From Neopusillimonas maritima (GTDB taxonomy: Bacteria; Pseudomonadota; Gammaproteobacteria; Burkholderiales; Burkholderiaceae_B), in contig NZ_NQOU01000003.1 of NCBI RefSeq assembly GCF_003576595.1, positions 62,001-126,000 on the forward strand: a DNA stretch of 64,000 bases. Reading direction: 5' to 3'. Positions 59,084-64,000 of this stretch are shown here, one piece after another; positions within the stretch are counted from its first letter, which is position 1; the number at the start of each line of letters is the position of its first letter. The notes under the pieces were generated by a model. That model was not told the origin of the DNA, searched no databases, and saw nothing but the letters and a program-made list of their open reading frames with translations. The translations under genes were made by a program, and so were the position numbers.

Positions 59084-60883
59084 TTACCCGTTCAACGGCC
59101 ACACCCAGAGCAACATGGGTATCGCAGTGGCGATAACCAGCAGATCCAACGGCAGGCCCATACGCCAATAATCTCCGAAGCGAAATCCGCCCGGCCCTAA
59201 AATAAGCGTATTATTCTGATGCCCGATAGGCGTCAAAAACGCGCACGACGCGCCAATCGCCACCGCCATCAGGAAAGTATCGGGGTTCACATCGAGCTGA
59301 TTCGCCACACCCAATGCAATGGGAGCCAGCACCGCCGCCGTGGCGGCATTATTCATTAGGTCGGTCAGTATCATGGTGGTTAACAAAATAACCACTAACG
59401 CGATCACCGCATTACCCTGCGCAAAATAGTCGAGCAGGAAACCGGCCACCAACCCCGCCGCTCCGGTTGACTGCATCACACCTGCCACCGGCAGCAACAT
59501 CGCCAACAACACAATTACCGGCCAGTCGACCTGTTCATAAACCGACCTTAAATTCACGGTTCGCAATGCCATAGACGCCAACACGCCGGCGGCAAACGCC
59601 ACCGCCGCCGACACCCAACCAGAGGCTGCCAGCAAAACAGCCCCCAACATAATGCCGGCAGACAAAATAACATTGCGCTGATCGGGAATACGCACCTTGC
59701 GTTCGGCCAGAGGCACTGCGCCCATGTTCGAACCAAAACTGGATAAAGCGTCGGGCGGCCCCTGCAAAAGCAAAAGGTCGCCCGGTCGTAACTTGATCGC
59801 CCTAAGCCGGGACATCAAGCGTTGCCCCTGGCGCGACACCGCCAGCAAATTAATGCCATAGCGTGTACGCAACAGCAGGTCGCTGGCCGACCGGTTTTCC
59901 AGAATGGACGACGGCATAATGGCTAATTCCTGCAATATGATTTCGTCGTTTGTTTCTTTGTCCGAATCAGATGTTGGCGCCTCCTCTTCTTCTTCGAGTT
60001 CAAGACCAAAAGTTGAAAGGACGTCCGCCAATGACTCAGCATCGGTTTCAATGACCAGAATATCGTTTGGGCGAATGACCCGGGCTGCGCTGGGCGCCAT
60101 CATGCGTACCTCATTACGCACCAACCCTATAATTTGCGCGTCGAGCTCGTCCATTTCATCATCGAGCTCACGAAGCGAGCGGCCCACCAGCTTGCTATCT
60201 TCCGGCACTCGGGCTTCGGTCATGTAAGCTTCCGTCTCAAACCCTTCGATACCTGCTTTTTGGCGTGCCGGTACCAGCCGCCACCCAATCAAGGAAATAA
60301 ATACCACCCCAACCAACGCAACGGCAACGCCGGTCGGCGTAAAGTCGAACATTCTGAACAGACCCAACCCAGCCGATTCACGAAAACCCGAAACAATCAG
60401 GTTGGGCGGTGTACCGATTAAAGTTGTGGTTCCACCCAGAATAGATCCGAACGCCAGAGGCATAAGTACCTTCCCGGCCGGCAAATCAAGCCTGCCGGCA
60501 ATTTGAATGGCAACCGGCATTAGCAATGCCAGCGCCCCCACATTATTCATAAAGCCCGACAAAATAGCCGCCAAGGCCGTGAGCGCTGCAATACTTAATG
60601 TGGGGCCCGCTTTCGAGGGCAGAATAAATCGGGTCAGAACATCGACGGCGCCTGACGACTGTAAAGCACTGCTTAGTATCAAGACGCAAGCAACCGTAAC
60701 CACCGCGTTATGGCCAAACCCCAGAAAAGCATCAACCGGCTGAATAAGCCCCACCGCCACACAAGCCAGCAACGCGGCGGCGGCAACCATATCATGACGC
60801 CACTTCCCCCAAAGAAACATGCCCACGGTGACAGCCAGAATGGCCAAAATCATTGTTTGTTCTAAATTCATGGAATGGGTCAA
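59084..60883 (-). CDS. SLC13/DASS-type transporter with two TrkA-C domains
   Basis: Sodium-coupled anion transporter of the CitT/SLC13 type. It has 599 residues. Membrane halves (about 8-215 and 405-595) flank two soluble RCK_C/TrkA-C domains (about 220-310 and 325-400) separated by an acidic linker (ELEEEEEAPTSDSD). Signature motifs are MNNVGALALLMPVA with GTTTLIGTPPNLIVSGF in the first half and MNNAATAAVLAPIALG with TPIGHQNNTLILGPGG in the second. Similar two-TrkA-C proteins include sulfate permeases of the SAC1 type; the neighbouring SulP gene makes sulfate plausible but unproven. Confidence 0.9.
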   Translation of the reverse strand: MTHSMNLEQTMILAILAVTVGMFLWGKWRHDMVAAAALLACVAVGLIQPVDAFLGFGHNAVVTVACVLILSSALQSSGAVDVLTRFILPSKAGPTLSIAALTALAAILSGFMNNVGALALLMPVAIQIAGRLDLPAGKVLMPLAFGSILGGTTTLIGTPPNLIVSGFRESAGLGLFRMFDFTPTGVAVALVGVVFISLIGWRLVPARQKAGIEGFETEAYMTEARVPEDSKLVGRSLRELDDEMDELDAQIIGLVRNEVRMMAPSAARVIRPNDILVIETDAESLADVLSTFGLELEEEEEAPTSDSDKETNDEIILQELAIMPSSILENRSASDLLLRTRYGINLLAVSRQGQRLMSRLRAIKLRPGDLLLLQGPPDALSSFGSNMGAVPLAERKVRIPDQRNVILSAGIMLGAVLLAASGWVSAAVAFAAGVLASMALRTVNLRSVYEQVDWPVIVLLAMLLPVAGVMQSTGAAGLVAGFLLDYFAQGNAVIALVVILLTTMILTDLMNNAATAAVLAPIALGVANQLDVNPDTFLMAVAIGASCAFLTPIGHQNNTLILGPGGFRFGDYWRMGLPLDLLVIATAIPMLLWVWPLNG

Positions 60884-60964
60884 TAAAGTAGAATCAAAGG
60901 AAATGTCGCGCCACTATAACGCCGCATTTATGCTATTTTTACACTTCACGCAAAGGAGTTACAG

Positions 60965-61252
60965 ATGTCAAACGAAGGCTATCACGAACCCATATCAGAA
61001 CTTTCAGATGAAACCCGCGACATGCATCGCGCCATTGTGTCGCTCATGGAAGAACTTGAAGCCGTCGACTGGTACAACCAACGCGTCGACGCCTGTAAAG
61101 ACCCAGAGCTGAAATCCATTCTGGAACACAACCGCGACGAAGAAAAAGAGCACGCGGCCATGACGCTTGAGTGGATTCGACGCAAAGACCCCAAGTTCGA
61201 CAAAGAACTGCGCGACTGGCTGTTTACCGACAAAAGCCTGGATCACCATTAA
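60965..61252 (+). CDS. Encapsulated-ferritin-like protein (EncFtn family) without targeting peptide
   Basis: A 95-residue two-helix ferritin-like protein. HRAIVSLMEELEAVDWYNQR (21-40) and HNRDEEKEHAAMTLEWIRR (55-73) match the EncFtn ferroxidase signature, with metal ligands expected among Glu29, Glu30, Glu32 and Glu59, Glu62, His63. Known EncFtn proteins form decameric rings with iron sites between subunits and carry a C-terminal peptide that targets them into an encapsulin shell. Here the protein ends KSLDHH with no such peptide, and no shell gene lies nearby. AGGAG is well placed before the ATG. A terminator follows. Confidence 0.88.
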   Translation: MSNEGYHEPISELSDETRDMHRAIVSLMEELEAVDWYNQRVDACKDPELKSILEHNRDEEKEHAAMTLEWIRRKDPKFDKELRDWLFTDKSLDHH

Positions 61253-61273
61253 GCATTCACGGTTCATTCAGCG

Positions 61274-61304
61274 AAAAATCATCCCGGCGCCCGCCGGGAT
61301 TTTT
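61274..61304. terminator. Terminator between EncFtn-like gene and lldD
   Basis: ATCCCGGC, a 4-base loop, GCCGGGAT with AAAAA upstream and TTTT downstream, so it can work in both directions for the two convergent genes. It touches the lldD stop. Confidence 0.88.
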
Positions 61305-62452
61305 CATGCCCGACGCAAAATCGAGGCATCAACCTTGTTAATATCGTTATGACCGCAAAAAGCCATCGTTAAATCCAACTCTTTGGCCAACATTTGCAGG
61401 CATTTCGTTACCCCAGCCTCGCCGGCAGCCCCCAGGGAATACAGGAAAGAACGGCCAATTAACGTTCCTTTCGCCCCCAACGCAACCGCCCGCAGCACAT
61501 CTTGCCCGGAACGAATGCCGCCGTCCATCCAGACTTCAATATCTTTACCCACTGCGCTGACAATGTCGGGCAACACCTTAATTGAAGACGGGGCGCCATC
61601 CAACTGACGCCCACCATGATTCGACACCACCAACGCATCTGCGCCCGATTCAGCCGCCATACGCGCATCCTCGGGCTCCATTACACCCTTAAGCACCAGC
61701 TTGCCGCCCCACAACTCTTTGATGCGTTTCACGTCATCCCAATTTAAGCGGGGGTCAAACTGCTCGGCCGTCCAGGCCGCCAATGAGGACACATCGGTCA
61801 CACCCTGAGCATGACCGACAATATTGCGAAACGTACGCTTTTGTGTTTGAGCCATCTGCCAGCACCAATAGGGCTTTGTGGCCAGATTAAGCAAATTACC
61901 CAATGTAGGCTTGGGCGGCGCGCTTAGCCCGTTCTTGATATCGCGATGGCGCTGCCCCATCACCTGAAGGTCGAGCGTGACAACCAGGGCTGAACAGTTC
62001 GCCTGCTGCGCACGACGAATCAGATTCTCCATAAACGTTTTGTCGCGCATAACGTAGAGCTGAAACCAGAACGGTGCTTGTGTATGCTGGGCCACGTCTT
62101 CAATCGAGCAAATACTCATGGTAGACAACGTAAACGGTATCCCGAACTTCTTGGCTGCCATTGCCCCATGCATCTCGCCATTGGCATGCATCATTCCCGT
62201 AAGGCCGGTTGGTGCAATAGCGACAGGCATGGCAACGTCTTCGCCCAGCATACGTGTGCGAATAGAACGGTGCTCGATATCCACCGCCACACGCTGACGA
62301 AACAGCCATTCCTGTAAATCCTGCTCATTCGCGCGCAATGTCGATTCCGTCCAGGACCCGGAGGCCGCATAATCGTAAAACATACGCGGCATTCGGCGCC
62401 GGGCCAGCCGATGAAAGTCTTCGAAACACGTAATTTTGTTCAAATCAGCCAA
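61304..62452 (-). CDS. lldD: FMN-dependent L-lactate dehydrogenase
   Basis: Oxidises L-lactate to pyruvate and feeds electrons to quinone; member of the FMN alpha-hydroxy-acid dehydrogenase family. It has 382 residues. RRMPRMFYDYAASGSWTEST near the N-terminus, PVAIAPTGLTGMMHANGE (FMN), and the catalytic His with substrate Arg in VVSNHGGRQLDGAPS are present, then VWMDGGIRSGQDVLRA for phosphate binding. I chose a TTG start at 62450-62452 because a perfect AGGAGG lies 6 bases upstream; a GTG start at 62482 is also in frame but lacks such a site. Confidence 0.92.
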   Translation of the reverse strand: MADLNKITCFEDFHRLARRRMPRMFYDYAASGSWTESTLRANEQDLQEWLFRQRVAVDIEHRSIRTRMLGEDVAMPVAIAPTGLTGMMHANGEMHGAMAAKKFGIPFTLSTMSICSIEDVAQHTQAPFWFQLYVMRDKTFMENLIRRAQQANCSALVVTLDLQVMGQRHRDIKNGLSAPPKPTLGNLLNLATKPYWCWQMAQTQKRTFRNIVGHAQGVTDVSSLAAWTAEQFDPRLNWDDVKRIKELWGGKLVLKGVMEPEDARMAAESGADALVVSNHGGRQLDGAPSSIKVLPDIVSAVGKDIEVWMDGGIRSGQDVLRAVALGAKGTLIGRSFLYSLGAAGEAGVTKCLQMLAKELDLTMAFCGHNDINKVDASILRRA

Positions 62453-62538
62453 ACCCGGCCTCCTGTTGCAAAAATGAACCACTCAATGGGCTGTTATATT
62501 CAACTTCCCGCATTTGGCTGTCAACTGAACAATGAAAA

Positions 62539-62567
62539 ATGACAACCAAAAATTTATGTGTTATAGT
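62539..62567 (+). promoter_or_regulatory. Promoter of tRNA-Arg
   Basis: ATGACA (62539-62544), a 17-base spacer, TATAGT (62562-62567), with the tRNA 14 bases downstream. Confidence 0.7.
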
Positions 62568-62580
62568 TCTGCTTCTTTAC

Positions 62581-62657
62581 GCGGCTGTAGCTCAGTTGGA
62601 TAGAGTACTTGGCTACGAACCAAGGGGTCGTGGGTTCGAATCCTGCCAGCCGCGCCA
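62581..62657 (+). tRNA. tRNA-Arg (ACG)
   Basis: A 77-base cloverleaf with acceptor stem GCGGCTG/CAGCCGC, anticodon loop CTACGAA, T-loop TTCGAAT and encoded CCA. The anticodon ACG (read as ICG) decodes CGU, CGC and CGA. Confidence 0.98.
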
Positions 62658-62664
62658 GATAAAT

Positions 62665-62699
62665 CAAGGGGTTACAGCTCACAAGGTTGTAACCCCTTG
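62665..62699 (+). terminator. Hairpin after tRNA-Arg
   Basis: CAAGGGGTTACA and TGTAACCCCTTG form a perfect 12-bp stem with an 11-base loop, starting 7 bases after the tRNA. The following TCCGTTTTGG is only weakly T-rich. It likely ends the tRNA transcript; phage-like genes begin just beyond it. Confidence 0.75.
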
Positions 62700-62751
62700 T
62701 CCGTTTTGGAACGTCAGGGGTAAACAGCCCTACCGTTTTATCGTGTCACAA

Positions 62752-63027
62752 TTAAACCGCCATTACTCGATACGGGTTTAGCAGGCGCTCATAGGTTGTG
62801 TTGGCATATAGTGGTCGCTCACCCTGTCGCTCACGATTCGCATACAAATCACCCACCTGAAGCAATATAGCCGCCTGTACGGGTGCCGGCACCGGGTTGG
62901 GCAATTCGTCCATGTTCAAGTAATCCAGTGCTGCCGCCGTTGCTGCATCAATCATTGCGGTAATGGCTGCATCTTCGTCGTCATGGTCAACACGCAAATG
63001 TAATTTGGCTTGCTCTAGAGTAATCAT
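62752..63027 (-). CDS. Phage head-tail connector protein (HK97 gp6-like)
   Basis: A 91-residue protein of the gp6-like connector family, which forms a ring between portal and tail in HK97-like phages. ITLEQAKLHLRVDHDDEDAA and MIDAATAAALDYLN at the N-terminus are typical, as is the C-terminal LYANTTYERLLNPYRVM. It is part of a phage remnant next to tRNA-Arg, 18 bases after the head-closure gene. No portal, capsid, terminase or integrase gene is visible in the window. Confidence 0.85.
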   Translation of the reverse strand: MITLEQAKLHLRVDHDDEDAAITAMIDAATAAALDYLNMDELPNPVPAPVQAAILLQVGDLYANRERQGERPLYANTTYERLLNPYRVMAV

Positions 63028-63045
63028 CCTTCATTCACTCCCGAT

Positions 63046-63345
63046 TCACACATTAAAACGGTGGCTTCGGTTGTTGTTGGGCAAAATGGCTTTAATGTTA
63101 AACACCACGCCATCCCAAACGATTCGCCATTTTGGGGAAACGGTTTGGTAGTGCAAAGTAATACGCCATGTGGTTGCAGATTGTTCAGCGCTGGCCGCCA
63201 GAAATTCCCTGCCGTTCACACCCTCGACACTTGCCCATACTTCACGTAGCGCCACCCACTCTTTGGTAATCGCCCCTGTGTTGGGGTCTTGTATTTCTTG
63301 CTGTTCTTGCAACTCCAAGCGGTGTCGTAGTCGTCCTATTTTCAT
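63046..63345 (-). CDS. Phage head closure / head-tail adaptor protein
   Basis: A 99-residue protein of the SPP1 gp16-like head-tail joining family. IGRLRHRLELQEQQEIQDPN followed by WVALREVWASVEGVNGREF and the ending WDGVVFNIKAILPNN are characteristic. Same strand as the connector gene, so both probably come from one phage morphogenesis operon. Confidence 0.85.
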   Translation of the reverse strand: MKIGRLRHRLELQEQQEIQDPNTGAITKEWVALREVWASVEGVNGREFLAASAEQSATTWRITLHYQTVSPKWRIVWDGVVFNIKAILPNNNRSHRFNV

Positions 63346-63356
63346 ATCGCCCTCAT

Positions 63357-63542
63357 TTAATTAGTGGTGGCCACCGATTTAATAAAGCCCTCAATCACTA
63401 AAAGAGCTTTATTCACCGCGCCACCTCTGGGGGTTTTGCTGAAACGGCGGCACTCACCCAGTAATCCGCCTCTGCCTATATCCGGTTTACCCGGCCCCTT
63501 GGCAGTCAGGGGTTCATACAAAATCAAATCAAAACTATCCAC
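63357..63542 (-). CDS. Small unrecognised ORF in phage remnant
   Basis: A 61-residue frame, 11 bases upstream of the head-closure gene on the same strand. Polar and basic (GLLGECRRFSKTPRGGAVNK), ending with a short hydrophobic stretch ALLVIEGFIKS. I do not recognise the family. The insertion-sequence remnant begins about 10 bases upstream of its ATG, so it may be the tail end of a longer phage gene cut by that event. Existence as a real gene is uncertain. Confidence 0.4.
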   Translation of the reverse strand: MDSFDLILYEPLTAKGPGKPDIGRGGLLGECRRFSKTPRGGAVNKALLVIEGFIKSVATTN

Positions 63543-63552
63543 TACAAGCTCT

Positions 63553-63684
63553 TGGCTAAGTCGTCTTCTAGCCAGACGTCATAAAAATGTGGCGACGGTT
63601 GCATTGGCCAATAGAAATGCACGCATCGTCTGGGCCCTATTGGCACATGACAGGGAGTACCGGGCTGATTACGCTTGGACGTAA
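63553..63684 (+). pseudogene. IS1111-type (IS110 family) transposase, C-terminal 43 codons only
   Basis: The frame reads WLSRLLARRHKNVATVALAN and then NARIVWALLAHDREYRADYA before the stop. This matches the extreme C-terminus of IS110-family DEDD transposases (Transposase_20). The upstream part of the frame has no transposase similarity and lies over phage sequence, so the first 85-90% of the gene is missing. Non-functional remnant; strand and stop position are clear. Confidence 0.8.
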
Positions 63685-63693
63685 TCAGCCCGG
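63660..63693 (+). repeat. 14-bp perfect inverted repeat over the transposase stop
   Basis: CCGGGCTGATTACG, loop CTTGGA, CGTAATCAGCCCGG. It spans the transposase stop codon at 63682-63684 and could form a strong RNA hairpin separating the coding part from the downstream noncoding RNA segment. No T tract follows. Confidence 0.75.
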
Positions 63694-63960
63694 GCCAGAA
63701 AAACAAGGAGTTGATTAAAGTTAGCCTCACCGATTGCTAAAGCAATTAACGTTGATGGTCAACAGGTCAGACCGTGGTTGGCAAAGCCCGGAATCCCCCC
63801 TGCGTTTCAAGCGCGTTTTACTGATTGGGGCACCAACCAGCACATTCCATCAGGGACAGAGTTCAAAAGCTCGATGAAAGTCCGAATGTACGGGTGCAAT
63901 CTTGACCTCAAGACTTCATGTGTTGAAAGCTTGGCAAACAGGGAGCGTCCATGTAGGGGG
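63685..63960 (+). ncRNA. Putative IS1111 guide RNA (seekRNA/bridge RNA) region
   Basis: About 275 bases without a credible reading frame between the transposase stop and the element end. In the IS1111 subgroup the guide RNA that directs target choice is encoded in this position (established for the group). Conserved-looking blocks listed under the mobile element, and short complementary segments such as GAGTTC/GAAAGC context, suggest structure, but I could not fold it. RNA boundaries are unknown. Confidence 0.5.
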
Positions 63961-63962
63961 GA

Positions 63963-63982
63963 TTACCCCTCCATCTCCGCCA
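63963..63982 (+). other. Possible tRNA/tmRNA 3'-end fragment abutting the insertion sequence
   Basis: The sequence ends with CCATCTCCGCCA, which looks like a 3' acceptor arm with encoded CCA as in tRNA-Ser or tmRNA. The preceding AGGGG and CCCCT could be a T-stem but the loop GGATTA is not a normal TTCRANN loop. It may be half of an RNA gene interrupted by, or an attachment core left by, a mobile element. Confidence 0.3.
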
Positions 63983-64000
63983 AGTTAAAAACCGCTGACT

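Larger units (their letters stand above)
63553..63962 (+). mobile_element. Right-hand part of an IS1111-subgroup insertion sequence
   Basis: The truncated transposase is followed by noncoding sequence with the landmarks I associate with IS1111-type right ends: TGGCAAAGCCCGGAAT near 63780, ACATTCCATCAGGGACAGAG near 63842, and CTTGGCAAACAGGGAGCGTC at the end (63931-63950). The left end is lost by deletion. The exact outer boundary near 63962 is an estimate. Confidence 0.7.

Noticed and set aside
62539-62781. Plus-strand 80-residue frame across tRNA-Arg
   Set aside because: The AAVAQLDRVLGYEPRGRGFE segment is the translated tRNA itself.
63685-64000. Group I or group II intron
   Set aside because: Some GAAAG and GACCTCAAG strings looked intron-like, but there is no domain V hairpin or P/Q/R/S core, and the segment follows an IS110-type transposase C-terminus.

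Overview
The window is a stretch of bacterial chromosome. The gene families and their order point to Betaproteobacteria, order Burkholderiales, most likely the family Alcaligenaceae. The main clues are the phaC-phaB-phaR cluster, the sdhCDAB-sdhE-gltA operon, a DUF2863 gene next to earP and an EF-P with Arg32, and tryptophanyl-tRNA synthetase with a long C-terminal extension. This placement is inference from family content; no 16S gene is present. Coding density is high and almost everything is core metabolism. Only the last 1.4 kb looks foreign.

Layout. 1-9.4 kb (minus strand): translation and RNA genes rimP-nusA-infB-rbfA-truB-typA, then rluB and scpB. 9.46 kb: initiator tRNA-Met. 9.6-11.3 kb: a P-loop-less CobW-like protein and a FemAB/DUF482 acyltransferase-like protein, divergent. 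11.4-16.2 kb (minus): rluD, pgeF and polyhydroxyalkanoate genes phaC, phaB, phaR. 16.3-24.1 kb: bamD, a YoaA/DinG-type helicase, tex, trpS, zapE. 24.2-45.96 kb: a 22-kb block of TCA and methylcitrate-cycle genes: odhA-odhB-lpdA, maeB, sdhCDAB-sdhE-gltA, a GntR/UTRA regulator, mdh, prpB-prpC-prpD, acnB. 46-49.6 kb: DUF2863, earP, efp, DUF1178. 49.7-56 kb: an oligopeptide-type ABC importer in yejABEF order. 56.1-62.5 kb: DUF423, an adenine-deaminase-type enzyme, a shortened SulP transporter, an SLC13/TrkA-C transporter, an encapsulated-ferritin-like protein without a shell gene, and an L-lactate dehydrogenase. 62.6-64 kb: tRNA-Arg(ACG), two phage head-tail genes, and the right part of an IS1111-type (IS110 family) insertion sequence.

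How the genes work together. The central block covers 2-oxoglutarate to succinyl-CoA (odhAB, lpdA), succinate to fumarate (sdh), malate to oxaloacetate or pyruvate (mdh, maeB), citrate formation and isomerisation (gltA, acnB), and propionyl-CoA oxidation (prpBCD, with AcnB as the only aconitase-type enzyme here to hydrate methylaconitate). A near-identical 21-bp palindrome lies upstream of mdh (divergent from the GntR gene) and upstream of acnB. In both places it ends two bases before a good -35 box, which suggests the local GntR protein controls both promoters.

Most notable for follow-up are this paired operator; the IS1111-type right end that keeps a roughly 275-bp noncoding segment likely to encode a target-guiding RNA; the orphan EncFtn-like protein; a terminator hairpin directly in front of rimP; and a substrate-binding lipoprotein with a second, C-terminal membrane anchor. 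I saw no CRISPR array, defence island or rRNA gene.
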